The position numbers and the translations under genes were made by a program. The notes under the pieces were generated by a model. It saw only the letters and a list, made by a program, of their open reading frames with translations, was not told the DNA's origin and searched no databases. DNA of 64,000 nucleotides, from positions 1,054,001 to 1,118,000 of the forward strand of contig NZ_CP065915.1 of assembly GCF_016134045.1 (NCBI RefSeq), given 5' to 3'. Origin of the DNA: Pelagovum pacificum. GTDB lineage: Bacteria > Pseudomonadota > Alphaproteobacteria > Rhodobacterales > Rhodobacteraceae. Positions 18,278 to 26,718 of this stretch are shown one piece after another (position 1 is the stretch's first letter; each line of letters starts with the position of its first letter).

Positions 18278-18859
18278 ATGCGCCGCGGCCTCCTGACCGG
18301 TCTCAGCCTTGCCACCGCATTCGCCGCGTCGGCCGCGCTGGCCGACGGGGAATTCCTGCAGCTCGACGTGGCCGAAGGCGGCACGGTCGGGGTCGTGGGA
18401 AGCGTGACGCGCGGCGACCTGAATTACGGCGCGGTCTACACCGGCTACGACGGCGGCGCGGCGCTTGGCCTGAGCGTGACGGCGACGCTCGGATGGCCCG
18501 AGTTCGCGACGGTGAAGTTCGGCCCGACGCTCGGCTACGACTATTCCGAGAGCGACGACGAGACGGAGTCGAACTACGGCGCCAAGATCTCTATCGAGCG
18601 ATACATGCCCACCGGGTTCGGCGCACTCTACGGGCTGGCCGAGTACAACTCGATCGACGATGCCTACTTCCTGCTTCTCCAGCCCAGCTTCGGGCAGTCC
18701 GGCTTCGGCATGGAGCTGACGAGCGGCGGCTCCGACAATTACGAGGAGCGCGCAATCGCCCTGACCAAGCGGTTCGACGGCACGCCCTTCACTGTTCGGG
18801 CGGGCTACAAGTTCGATTCCGAGGAAAGCTTCGTCGGCTTCGCCATCAACACCTTCTGA
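18278..18859 (+). CDS. Secreted hypothetical protein, possible small outer-membrane beta-barrel
   Basis: The product has 193 residues. The ATG at 18278 is chosen because AAGGA lies 6 bases upstream and it starts a signal peptide (MRRGLLTGLSLATAFAASAALA, cleaved before DGEFL). The mature protein is made of alternating short strands with aromatic ends (LNYGAVYTGYDGG, LGYDYSE, ISIERYMPTGFGALYGLAEYNS) and finishes SFVGFAINTF with a terminal Phe, as in outer-membrane beta-barrels. The length fits an 8-strand barrel. I do not recognise a named family. It is convergent with the glucan synthase gene, 9 bp from its end. Confidence 0.75.
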   Translation: MRRGLLTGLSLATAFAASAALADGEFLQLDVAEGGTVGVVGSVTRGDLNYGAVYTGYDGGAALGLSVTATLGWPEFATVKFGPTLGYDYSESDDETESNYGAKISIERYMPTGFGALYGLAEYNSIDDAYFLLLQPSFGQSGFGMELTSGGSDNYEERAIALTKRFDGTPFTVRAGYKFDSEESFVGFAINTF

Positions 18860-18868
18860 CGACGCGGC

Positions 18869-20863
18869 TCAGCTGCGCTGGCCCACCAGCGACAGGCGCC
18901 GCCCGATGTCGGCCAGCAGGACCAGTGCCTGCGAATTGGCGACGCCCGGCGCCACACCGTCTTCCGCGTAGAAGCGCAGGAACAGGTTCTCGCGCTGCTC
19001 CTCGGTCAGGACCAGTTGCAGGCGCGCGCCGTCCGGCGTCTCGGAGATGACGTAGGCCTCGACATCGCCCACGTCGCGGATGTCGAGCAGGCCGCGCTGG
19101 CCGATCTTCAGCTTCTCGCCGCGCAGATGGACCGTATCCGTCGTCAGCGACGAGATCCAAAGCGCGCGCGGCTTGCCGTCGACCACGAAGTTCGCGCGCT
19201 CGGGCTGGTCGGCGATGTGCACTTCGCGGCGCGGCAGCTCCACGCAGGTCAGTACCGTGAAGCAGAGCACGACGAGGTTGTAGACCGTCCAGAACAGCAC
19301 GACCCACTTGCCGTCGCCGGCATCGTTGTAGGCGAAGCGGTCGAAGACCATTCCCAGGCAGAGCCCGATCACGGTAAGCGCCAGCAACACGGCGAAGGGG
19401 GCCATCATGCGCCACTGGATGACCACCTTGGAGCGGTCGCCCCCCTTCGCGGTCACCGAGAACGGATGGCCATGCGGACGGAACAGGCCGACGATCGCGG
19501 CCCGCGTGATGGGGATTGACCCGATCAGCTGGCTGACGTCGTTCAGGATCGGAACGATCACGCCGCGGCTCAACAGGTTCAGAACCATGAAGGTCCAGAG
19601 GTAGTAGGGCCCGAAGACGCTGATGACCTCCGGCAGGCGGGCGTCCACGACGATGATGTTGAAGTACCAGTAGAGCAGGGGGAACACGACGACCGCGAAG
19701 CGGAACGAGAAAGCCGTCATCCAGTAGAAGATGGAATCGATGACGCTGATCCGGTCGCGGAGACGCAACTTGTTCGTCTTGCGCGACAGCGGCCCGAGGC
19801 GCGAGCGCGCGATCTGCATGAGACCGAGGCACCAGCGCGCGCGCTGCGTGACATATTCCTTCAGACCCTCGGGGGCGAGGCCCTCGGTCAGGGGTTCGGA
19901 CAGGTAGACCGACTTCCAGCCGGCATCGCTCAGGGCGAGCGTCAGCATGAAATCCTCGGTCACGCTGTCGGTCGGCAGGCCGCCGATGTCCTGCAGCGCG
20001 GTCCACCGGGTGACGGAGGACGTGCCGCAGCATACCGCGATGCCCCATCCGTCCCGCGACAGCTGAACGTGATCGAAGAAGAACCGCTGCTCGTCGGGGT
20101 AGGACCGCGACAGGCCGAGGTTGTGCTGGATCGGGTCGGCGTTGAAGAAGTGCTGCGGCGTCTGCACCAGCCCGACGTCGGGGTCGTGGAACAGCGCCAG
20201 CGTGCGCGAGATGAAGCCCCGGTGCGGCACGAAATCGGCGTCGAGCACGGCGACGAAATCGGGGACTTCCGCGTCCTCTGCCAGCCGCGCGAGCGCGTGG
20301 TTCAGGTTGCCCGCCTTCGACCCCTTGTTGTCGGGCCGGATCATGTAACGCACGCCCTGCTTGGCGCAGTACTCGCGCAGCCACTCCCGCCGTCCGTCGT
20401 CGAGGATCAGCACTTCCTTGTTCTGGTGGCGCAGCGACTTGGCCCCGATGATCGTGCGCTCGAGGACTTCCAGCTCCTCGTTGTAGGTCGCGATCAGGAT
20501 CGCGACGCGCGGCTCCTTCGCATCCTTCCACCAGCCGAGGTTGGCCGTCGCCTCGTCCGAGCGCTGCTTGAAGCGGGACATCATCACGAAGGCCATCAAC
20601 GTGCCGCACATGTTGATCATCTCGAGCGCGTAGAGCGTCCAGCTCGCCAGCATGTCGGCCGTCCAGCCGGCGGGTGCCAGCGTTTCGGTCCCCCGCCACC
20701 ACGCGTAGCGGACGGCGAGGAAGAACGACACGGCGTAGAGAAACGTCCGGTGCCGCTCGTTCGTCTTGTCGATTAAGGTCGGCAGGATCAGCGCGATCCC
20801 CGCGACCAGCACGACGAGGAAGAACGACGACCAGAGTTCGGACAGGTGCGGGAAGGGCAGCAT
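18869..20863 (-). CDS. BcsA-like GT2 beta-glucan synthase (BgsA-type candidate)
   Basis: The product has 664 residues. Two membrane helices (residues 12-30 and 40-52) and another pair near 75-95 precede a cytoplasmic GT2 domain with all processive-synthase motifs: DDG at 155-157, DAD at 208-210, TED at 302-304 and QRARW at 340-344. Five or so helices follow (380-540). The C-terminal 120 residues occupy the place of the PilZ domain of BcsA, but the c-di-GMP residues are not canonical: PRREVH (544-549) in place of RRxxR and SLTTDT (572-577) in place of DxSxxG. The length, the missing BcsB, and an HlyD-like gene directly upstream (one base between genes) match the bgsBA mixed-linkage beta-glucan synthase locus described in Sinorhizobium. 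Cellulose or curdlan synthase are alternatives. Confidence 0.85.
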   Translation of the reverse strand: MLPFPHLSELWSSFFLVVLVAGIALILPTLIDKTNERHRTFLYAVSFFLAVRYAWWRGTETLAPAGWTADMLASWTLYALEMINMCGTLMAFVMMSRFKQRSDEATANLGWWKDAKEPRVAILIATYNEELEVLERTIIGAKSLRHQNKEVLILDDGRREWLREYCAKQGVRYMIRPDNKGSKAGNLNHALARLAEDAEVPDFVAVLDADFVPHRGFISRTLALFHDPDVGLVQTPQHFFNADPIQHNLGLSRSYPDEQRFFFDHVQLSRDGWGIAVCCGTSSVTRWTALQDIGGLPTDSVTEDFMLTLALSDAGWKSVYLSEPLTEGLAPEGLKEYVTQRARWCLGLMQIARSRLGPLSRKTNKLRLRDRISVIDSIFYWMTAFSFRFAVVVFPLLYWYFNIIVVDARLPEVISVFGPYYLWTFMVLNLLSRGVIVPILNDVSQLIGSIPITRAAIVGLFRPHGHPFSVTAKGGDRSKVVIQWRMMAPFAVLLALTVIGLCLGMVFDRFAYNDAGDGKWVVLFWTVYNLVVLCFTVLTCVELPRREVHIADQPERANFVVDGKPRALWISSLTTDTVHLRGEKLKIGQRGLLDIRDVGDVEAYVISETPDGARLQLVLTEEQRENLFLRFYAEDGVAPGVANSQALVLLADIGRRLSLVGQRS

Positions 20864-20864
20864 G

Positions 20865-22088
20865 TCAGCGGAACAGTCCCCGGATGCCGTCGAGCGGGCG
20901 GCCGTCGAAGAACACCCGTCCCGTGCGCCCGATCCCGCAGCCCGGGATGTCGAGCGCCGGAAGATCGGGCACGACGAGCGCGACGTCGAACCGTTCGAGG
21001 TGTTTGGCGGTCGGGGCGACGGCGTAGTTCTCGTAGACCCGCTCCGCCCCGGTGCCGGCAAGGCGGCTGATGGTGGCGGGCATGACCTCGGTCATGCCGG
21101 TCATCCGGAAGGACGCGGCCTGTCCGATGGCGAGGTCCTGATAGACCTGCTCGGTCACCGAGACATGCACCATCGCCTGGTCGCAGTTCACCAGCCGCAG
21201 CACCGGATCGCCGCGCTGGACGATCACCTCGTTGGCCTGCAGCACTTCCCAGTAGAGCCCCTTCGTCGGCGAATAGAGGTCGCCGCCGCTGAGCGTGTTG
21301 AGCCGCAGCCGCTCGCGCCGGATGCGGGTTTCGATCGCGTCGCTGCGTTCTTCCATCTCCGCCAGCCGCGCCTCGAGCGCGCCGATATCGCCCTGAAGCT
21401 CGACCGCGCGCTGCTCGGCATTCGGCGAATCGTTGTAGCCGTCGCCGAGGAACACGTCCTGTTCCGCAGCGCGCACCGCGATCTCCAGCACGTCGACATC
21501 TTCCTCTGCGCTGGTGAGGATCATCGACTCGGGCGTCTCGGCCGGCGGGAGCCAGTCCAGGATCTCGTCCGAGGCATCGACGAAGAGCCGCGCCTGTTCC
21601 GGCAGGTCGCCCGATTGCAGCAGGCTGAGCCGGTCGCGGGCATGGCCGAGCCGCGTGCGGAGTTCGGCCAGTCGTTCCTCGCGGAACAGCCGAGTGCGGT
21701 CCATAAGTGCCGCGTACTGCGTCTCCGTCGCCTCCAGTTCGGCGCGGAGCCGCTCGATCTCGGCCTGCGCGAAATCGTTCTCCATCAGCAGATCATTCAG
21801 TCGAACGTTGTCGGCCAGCCGGTCCGTCACCGTCCCCAGCACTTCGCCCCGGCTTACCGAAGCGCCGACCGCACGGTCCGCAAGCTCCAGCCGTCCGGCC
21901 GTCTCCGCCCGCACCGTCACGACAGGGGCATTGACCACGGCGTTCGCGCTTGCGCCGGCCATCTGTTCGCCGACGAGCACCCACAGGGCGACGCCGACCA
22001 CGACAATTCCAATGATGAGTCGCGAATATCTCACAACCGCTCTCCAAGTCATATGCGGCTCGGGAGGGAAGACGTGGAGCCGCGACAC
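20865..22088 (-). CDS. HlyD-like membrane-fusion protein of the glucan operon (BgsB-type candidate)
   Basis: The product has 407 residues. The start is taken as the GTG at 22088, preceded by AAGAAGGA; an ATG at 22052 is possible but has no visible ribosome-binding site. A membrane helix (about residues 22-40) is followed by a lipoyl-like strand region (VVTVRAETAGRLELADRAVGASVSRGEVL), two long Glu/Arg-rich coiled-coil arms (about 95-160 and 205-275), then the second half of the lipoyl fold and a beta-barrel (YWEVLQANEVIVQRGDPVLRLVNCDQ, VHVSVTEQVYQDLAIGQ). This is the adaptor architecture of HlyD/EmrA proteins. Located between a GH8 gene and a GT2 synthase, it probably guides the polymer across the periplasm. 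The gene lies in one operon with both neighbours. Confidence 0.85.
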   Translation of the reverse strand: MSRLHVFPPEPHMTWRAVVRYSRLIIGIVVVGVALWVLVGEQMAGASANAVVNAPVVTVRAETAGRLELADRAVGASVSRGEVLGTVTDRLADNVRLNDLLMENDFAQAEIERLRAELEATETQYAALMDRTRLFREERLAELRTRLGHARDRLSLLQSGDLPEQARLFVDASDEILDWLPPAETPESMILTSAEEDVDVLEIAVRAAEQDVFLGDGYNDSPNAEQRAVELQGDIGALEARLAEMEERSDAIETRIRRERLRLNTLSGGDLYSPTKGLYWEVLQANEVIVQRGDPVLRLVNCDQAMVHVSVTEQVYQDLAIGQAASFRMTGMTEVMPATISRLAGTGAERVYENYAVAPTAKHLERFDVALVVPDLPALDIPGCGIGRTGRVFFDGRPLDGIRGLFR

Positions 22089-22104
22089 AATCCTTCTTGA
22101 GACT

Positions 22105-22115
22105 TGGTTAATGTG
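22105..22115 (-). promoter_or_regulatory. TGGTTAATGTG motif upstream of the HlyD-like gene
   Basis: The 11-base sequence TGGTTAATGTG is identical to one at 18109-18119 upstream of the Cache sensor gene, and in the same orientation relative to the downstream gene. It lies in the 73-bp gap after the GH8 gene, 17 bases before the start codon. A shared regulator or an internal promoter is possible but unproven. Confidence 0.35.
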
Positions 22116-22161
22116 CGGGTGCAGCAGAAACGGGGCGTAAATGTGTCAGGAAATCAGAGAC

Positions 22162-23160
22162 TCAGCAGTCCGAACTTTCCCTAAAGGCAACTTCCGCAAG
22201 CTGGTGCAGCGTCGCGGGATAGTAGGGTTGTGCCTTGTCATACTGGGGAATCTCGCCGCATCCCCCCAGGGCGAGGACGGCACGATACCCGGCGAAGTCG
22301 CTGCGCGATTGCGTTTCCCCGTCCGACCCAATGTGCGTGGCGACGGTGCGATTGTCCAAGGCGAACGCGGTGACGCCAAGCCCCGCCGCCGGATGGTCCC
22401 GGCGTCCCGACCATGCAAGGTAGAGCGGAATCCGGATCGCGTCGTAGGCGGAGCGGAGGTCATGCTCTTCCGGCTCGGCGAAGCCCTCTTCGGTCACGTC
22501 GATCCAGTCGGGAAGGAAGGCGCCCTCGGCCAGTTCGGCGAGCAGCGTCTCGCCATGATCGGCGGCCCGCACCAGCCGCGGCGCGTCGAAGGCCTCGCCC
22601 AGTTCCCGTAGCGCGCGGGTCATGTAGTAGGACGGGTTCACCAGCACACGGCCGTCCCTTATTCGCGATTCCGCGCCGGGGCGCAGCAGCAGCTCGGCCG
22701 GCGCCCGCGGGTCGGGCCAGAGGCACGAGGACGACAGGTCGCGGACGATCAGCTCTGCCGTCTCGCGATGGCCGGTCCAGCCTGAATCGCGATCCGCCCG
22801 CAACAGTGCCCATGCCCGGAAGAGGTCGCCGTCGGTGGCATTGCGCCAGTCCGTCACGAAGCCCTCCGGCGACCAGAGCCACGCGAGCAGGTGATCCTGC
22901 CGCACCGCAAGATTCGCACGCGTCCAGAGCTCCATCCGCTCGAACGCGGCGCGGTCGCCGTTGGCCTGCGCGAGCAGCAGCCCGTAGCCCTGACCTTCCG
23001 AATGGCTCACCCCGTTCTGACCGCCGTCGACGACCCGGCCTTCGGGCAGCAGGAACGCCTCCGACCAGTCGGCCCAGCCGTCGGAGGCAGCCCGCGCCGA
23101 CCCGGCAAACCCGGTCGCCGCGAAGCACGCGGTGAGGCCCAGAACTGTCCTTCGGCGCAT
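22162..23160 (-). CDS. GH8-family endo-beta-glucanase (BcsZ/lichenase-like)
   Basis: The product has 332 residues; the ATG at 23160 has GGAGG 9 bases upstream. A signal peptide (MRRRTVLGLTACFAATGFAGSARA) sends it to the periplasm. GH8 hallmarks are present: SHSEGQGYG with the catalytic acid E55, ATDGDLFRAWAL with D110 and D112, and SAYDAIRIPLYLAW with D240. The family cuts beta-1,4 or mixed-linkage glucans; in cellulose operons the GH8 enzyme BcsZ trims or edits the nascent chain. Here it is the first gene of the operon GH8 - HlyD-like - GT2. Its first-gene position and the absence of bcsB and bcsC fit a glucan system other than canonical cellulose. The exact substrate is undetermined. Confidence 0.9.
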   Translation of the reverse strand: MRRRTVLGLTACFAATGFAGSARAASDGWADWSEAFLLPEGRVVDGGQNGVSHSEGQGYGLLLAQANGDRAAFERMELWTRANLAVRQDHLLAWLWSPEGFVTDWRNATDGDLFRAWALLRADRDSGWTGHRETAELIVRDLSSSCLWPDPRAPAELLLRPGAESRIRDGRVLVNPSYYMTRALRELGEAFDAPRLVRAADHGETLLAELAEGAFLPDWIDVTEEGFAEPEEHDLRSAYDAIRIPLYLAWSGRRDHPAAGLGVTAFALDNRTVATHIGSDGETQSRSDFAGYRAVLALGGCGEIPQYDKAQPYYPATLHQLAEVAFRESSDC

Positions 23161-23297
23161 CCGTTCGATCCTCCGGTCTTGGTCGTGAATGACGTAGGCA
23201 CGTAAGCCCACGCTGGAAAGGGTCGAGCCGCGGGTCAGGGAACCTTCACGACCGATAAACTGTTGGTGAGCGTACATATCTTACATGGAATGGTGCC

Positions 23298-24671
23298 ATG
23301 GCTGTTACCCGTGACGAAGCCTCCGACGGACAGGATCGCAATGGCGAGGAGGGCGGTAGCGGCAAGCTGAAGCGCGCCATCGGTCCGGGACTCCTGTTGC
23401 TCTTCGTGGTCGGCGATGTGCTCGGCACGGGGATCTACGCCCTGACCGGCAAGGTCGCCGAGGAAGTCGGCGGACTCGTGTGGGTGCCGTTCCTCGTCGC
23501 CTTCGTGATCGCCGCGCTGACGGCATGCAGCTACCTGGAGCTGGTCACCAAGTACCCACGCGCCGCAGGGGCTGCCCTCTATACCGAAAAGGCGTTCGGC
23601 ATCCACTTCATCACGTTCCTCGTGGCCTTCACGGTGATGTCGTCGGGCCTCACCTCCTCCTCCACCGCCGCCCGCGCTTTCGCCGAGAATTTCGCCACCG
23701 GCTTCGGGTTCGAGTTCGGTGGGATGGCCGTCACCGCGATCGGCCTCGGCTTCCTCGCCATCATCGCGCTCATCAACCTGCGCGGCGTGGGCGAAAGCGT
23801 GATGGTCAACGCGGTCTTCACCTGCATCGAGCTGACCGGTCTTCTCATCATCGTCGGCATCGGCATCGCCGTGTTTGGCGCAGGAGAAGCCGAGATCGGC
23901 CGCGCTTTCGAGTTCGACAGCGCCGACGGTGTCTTCTGGCCCGTGATCGCGGGCACCACGCTCGCCTTCTTCGCGATGGTCGGGTTCGAGGATTCCGTCA
24001 ACATGGCGGAGGAGACGCAGAACCCGTCGCGCAACTTCCCCAAGGTCCTGTTCGCCGGCCTGGCGATCGCGGCGATTCTCTACCTCGTGGTCTCCATCGT
24101 CGCGATTTCCATCGTCCCGGTGGAGGAGTTGTCCGAAGGCGATACGCCGCTTCTGAAGGTCGTCGAGGCCGGGGCGCCCGGCTTTCCGCCGTGGATCTTC
24201 GGGCTCATCACCATGATCGCGGTCGGCAATTCCGCCCTCATCAACCTGCTGATGGCGAGCCGTCTGGTCTACGGCATGAGCGAGGAGGGCGTGCTGCCCT
24301 CCGTCCTCGGTCGCGTGAACAGCGCCAGGAAGACGCCGGTGACGGCGATCCTCTTCACCACGCTTCTGGCCGCCTGCCTCGTCACCTTCGTCGGAGCGGT
24401 GCCCGAACTCGGCGGCACGACCGCGCTCTTGCTGCTGGCGGTCTTCACGGTCGTGAACGTCGCGGTGCTGGTTCTGCGGCGGGACAGTGTGGACCATGAC
24501 CACTTTCGCGCGCCGCCCTTCGTTCCGATCCTCGGCGCATTGACCTGCGCGTTCCTCGTCGGACCGTGGACCGGACGCGAGCCGGCGCAATACACCATCG
24601 CCGGCGTGCTGATCGGCATCGGGGTTCTGCTCTGGGTGGCGACCCGAATCTGGATGCGCAGCGCGCGCTGA
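23298..24671 (+). CDS. APC-family amino-acid permease
   Basis: The product has 457 residues with about 12 membrane helices. The first helix carries the APC signature GPGLLLLFVVGDVLGTGIYALTG (the unwound GxG segment that binds the substrate), followed by VAFVIAALTACSYLELVTKYPRAAGAALYTEKAFG around helix 2-3 and GFEDSVNMAEETQNPSRNFPK in the helix 6-7 loop. These fit the cationic/neutral amino-acid transporter branch. A hydrophilic acidic N-terminus of about 25 residues precedes helix 1. It is divergent from the glucan operon across a 137-bp gap that must hold both promoters. The substrate cannot be predicted. Confidence 0.9.
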   Translation: MAVTRDEASDGQDRNGEEGGSGKLKRAIGPGLLLLFVVGDVLGTGIYALTGKVAEEVGGLVWVPFLVAFVIAALTACSYLELVTKYPRAAGAALYTEKAFGIHFITFLVAFTVMSSGLTSSSTAARAFAENFATGFGFEFGGMAVTAIGLGFLAIIALINLRGVGESVMVNAVFTCIELTGLLIIVGIGIAVFGAGEAEIGRAFEFDSADGVFWPVIAGTTLAFFAMVGFEDSVNMAEETQNPSRNFPKVLFAGLAIAAILYLVVSIVAISIVPVEELSEGDTPLLKVVEAGAPGFPPWIFGLITMIAVGNSALINLLMASRLVYGMSEEGVLPSVLGRVNSARKTPVTAILFTTLLAACLVTFVGAVPELGGTTALLLLAVFTVVNVAVLVLRRDSVDHDHFRAPPFVPILGALTCAFLVGPWTGREPAQYTIAGVLIGIGVLLWVATRIWMRSAR

Positions 24672-24705
24672 GGCGAGCGCAGGTGCGGTCTCGGAAGAGG
24701 GGGGA

Positions 24706-24789
24706 TGGTGGGCGACCCTGGAATCGAACCAGGCGTGGGTCTCCCCGGCGGAGTTACAGTCCGCTGCCGCACCTTGCAGCACGTCGCCC
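24706..24789 (-). tRNA. tRNA-Tyr (anticodon GTA)
   Basis: Minus-strand cloverleaf: acceptor stem GGGCGAC / GTCGCCC with encoded CCA at 24708-24706, anticodon arm GCGGA-CTGTAAC-TCCGC giving GTA, a class II variable arm (GGG-GAGA-CCC) and T arm CCTGG-TTCGATT-CCAGG. The long variable arm and anticodon identify tyrosine. One oddity is an extra G between the acceptor stem and the expected U8, so the junction looks one base longer than usual. Confidence 0.93.
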
Positions 24790-24894
24790 ATCGTGGGGCG
24801 CACCGATAGCTTTGCCCCTCGCGGGCGTCAACCCGATTTTGCGCACCGATTTCGCGCGACTTGCACCCGGCTGCGCGCCGTCGCATGAGAGGGT

Positions 24895-25674
24895 ATGAAG
24901 AAACCGTCCTGGGTCATCGACAAGGAGCGCTCCAAACGCGCGGCGGCATCCGAAACCATCTGGTTGTTCGGCCTGCATGCGGTGCGCGATGCGCTCGAGA
25001 ATCCGCGCCGCGACAAGCGTCGGCTGCTGGTCACCAAGAACGCGCTCGACCGGCTGGGCGACGCGGTGGCGGCCTCCGGGCTCGAACCCGAGATTGAGGA
25101 TCCGCGCAAGTTCTCCGCTCCGATCGACAAAGGCTCCGTCCATCAGGGGGCCGCGCTCGAGGTGCGGCCGCTGGACTGGGGTCCGATTTCGGACGTCTGT
25201 GTTCCGGCGACCGATCTGCCGGCCCGCGTGCTGCTGCTCGACCGGGTGAGCGATCCCCACAACGTCGGCGCCATCCTGCGCTCGGCCGAGGTGTTCGGCG
25301 CGCTCGCCGTGATCGGCGTCCAGCGCCACGCCGCGCCGGAGACCGGGGCGCTCGCCAAGTCCGCCAGCGGCGCGCTGGAGCGGCAGCCCTACCTGCGCGT
25401 CGGCAACCTGTCGAACGCCATGGAGCAGTTGCGTGACATGGGCTACCTGCTGGCCGGTCTCGCCGGCGAGGCGGAGCAGGACATCGGTCCGGCGCTGGCC
25501 GGGCAGGGCGACCGCCCGATCGCGCTGGTGCTCGGCGCCGAGGGGCCGGGTCTGCGCGACAAGACCCGCCAGACCTGCGATCTGCTGGTGCGGATCGGCG
25601 CGGCGGGCAGCTTTGGCTCGCTCAACGTCTCGAATGCGGCGGCAGTCTCCCTATATGCGTCCCGTAACCTCTGA
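24895..25674 (+). CDS. rlmB: 23S rRNA (guanosine-2'-O-)-methyltransferase RlmB
   Basis: The product has 259 residues of the SpoU/TrmH (SPOUT) family. The N-terminal substrate-binding domain has the RlmB/MRM1 pattern (IWLFGLHAVRDALENPRR, ending at about residue 85). The catalytic knot follows with motif 1 SDPHNVGAILRSAEVFGA, motif 2 RPIALVLGAEGPGLR and motif 3 GSFGSLNVSNAAAVSLYAS. RlmB methylates the 2'-OH of G2251 in the peptidyl-transferase P loop of 23S rRNA. It shares a 105-bp gap with the divergent tRNA-Tyr gene and is followed after 8 bp by a zinc-ribbon gene, probably in one operon. Confidence 0.92.
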   Translation: MKKPSWVIDKERSKRAAASETIWLFGLHAVRDALENPRRDKRRLLVTKNALDRLGDAVAASGLEPEIEDPRKFSAPIDKGSVHQGAALEVRPLDWGPISDVCVPATDLPARVLLLDRVSDPHNVGAILRSAEVFGALAVIGVQRHAAPETGALAKSASGALERQPYLRVGNLSNAMEQLRDMGYLLAGLAGEAEQDIGPALAGQGDRPIALVLGAEGPGLRDKTRQTCDLLVRIGAAGSFGSLNVSNAAAVSLYASRNL

Positions 25675-25682
25675 GAGGGTCG

Positions 25683-25958
25683 ATGGAGACGAAGATCGCC
25701 ACTTGCTGCTATTGCGGCACCCGCGCCGCGCTGGTCCTCGACCGGGGTCGGCACGAGTTGAGTTGTGCGGGCTGCGGCGCCCCTCTGCACGACATGAAGC
25801 GCCTGAAGGCGACGCCCGAGCGGCGAGAGGTGCATCACAAGCCGGTCCCGGGCGGGCACGACCGCAAGGAAATGCCGAAGAAGCGGAAGCAGAAGAAGTC
25901 GTTCAAGCGTCGCGCCGTCTCTGGGCTGTTCGACCTCATCGAGGACATCTTCGACTGA
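25683..25958 (+). CDS. Small zinc-ribbon protein with basic tail
   Basis: The product has 91 residues. Residues 8-36 form a four-cysteine zinc ribbon (CCYCG ... CAGCG), followed by a very basic segment (KEMPKKRKQKKSFKRRA) and an amphipathic helix ending in an acidic tail (LFDLIEDIFD). The mix of zinc ribbon and lysine-rich stretch suggests RNA or DNA binding. It lies 8 bp after rlmB and is likely co-transcribed with it, which makes a ribosome-related role plausible. I do not know a characterised homologue. Confidence 0.75.
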   Translation: METKIATCCYCGTRAALVLDRGRHELSCAGCGAPLHDMKRLKATPERREVHHKPVPGGHDRKEMPKKRKQKKSFKRRAVSGLFDLIEDIFD

Positions 25959-26137
25959 TGCCCGCGCCGTGCGTGCGACTGCGCCCTTCGGGCGGCACCC
26001 GCCCACCCGGACCCTCTCCGCAGCGTTCACATTCTGCTGAGAAAAGCTCCACCCGTCCGATATCGCACCCATATCCATTGGCAGACGCGCGATCTGGAAC
26101 ATCCGCGTCATGCACTGTCCCTCGTTCCACACCTCAT

Positions 26138-26170
26138 GCGCCCTCGGCCCTGTGCCTTGGGCGCCTTTTT
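26138..26170 (+). terminator. Terminator-like hairpin just before the CoA-binding gene
   Basis: GCGCCC (26138-26143) pairs with GGGCGC (26159-26164) around a 15-base loop and is followed by CTTTTT. It ends only about 6 bases before the Shine-Dalgarno (GGAGG, 26176-26180) of the next gene, so it lies in that gene's leader or closes the previous operon with no room for a promoter behind it. Confidence 0.5.
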
Positions 26171-26184
26171 CTGCCGGAGGCCCC

Positions 26185-26598
26185 ATGGACGACGCCCTGA
26201 TCCGGGATGTGCTGACACGGACCCGCACCATCGCCCTTGTCGGCTATTCCGCCAATCCCGACCGACCCTCGCACCGGGTCGCTCACTTCCTGAAATCGCG
26301 CGGCTATCGGGTGATCCCGGTCAATCCCGGACTCGCCGGGCAGGAGGCACTGGGTGAAACCGTGCAGCCGTCGCTGAGCGAGATCGAGGGTGACGTCGAC
26401 ATGGTCGACATCTTCCGTCGCTCCGACGCCGTTCCGGCAGTCGTCGACGAGGCGCTTGAGCGCTGGCCGTCTCTCGGCACCGTCTGGATGCAGCTCGGCA
26501 TCACCCACGACGAGGCGGCAGCGAAGGCCGAAGCGCAGGGCGTGACTGTCATCCAGAACCGCTGCCCCGCCATCGAGTACCCGCGCCTCATGGGCTGA
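26185..26598 (+). CDS. CoA-binding (YccU-like) Rossmann protein
   Basis: The product has 137 residues; the ATG at 26185 has GGAGG 4 bases upstream. The sequence is a single CoA-binding fold: TRTIALVGYSANPDRPSHRVAHFLKSRGYRVIPVNP at the N-terminus, then DMVDIFRRSDAVPAVVDEAL and GTVWMQLGITHDEAAAKAEAQGVTVIQNRCPAIEY. The length and NRCPAIEYPRL ending fit the small stand-alone family that binds CoA; physiological role unknown. In related genomes I recall it beside a methionine-synthesis gene, but none is here. A terminator-like hairpin sits directly before its ribosome-binding site. Confidence 0.9.
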   Translation: MDDALIRDVLTRTRTIALVGYSANPDRPSHRVAHFLKSRGYRVIPVNPGLAGQEALGETVQPSLSEIEGDVDMVDIFRRSDAVPAVVDEALERWPSLGTVWMQLGITHDEAAAKAEAQGVTVIQNRCPAIEYPRLMG

Positions 26599-26718
26599 AG
26601 CGCCCTTCACGCCCGACGCCGCGGGCGGGTCAAGTCCCGGCGATCATGAGCGTTTCAGGCATTGTCAGATAGCAGTCCGGCAACGGACGCTGTTCGTTTG
26701 ATGTCTCGGGCAGACCAA

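Noticed and set aside
18869-20863. Calling the GT2 gene plain cellulose synthase bcsA
   Set aside because: bcsB and bcsC are missing, the PilZ residues are not canonical and the partner is HlyD-like, so a specific symbol would claim too much.
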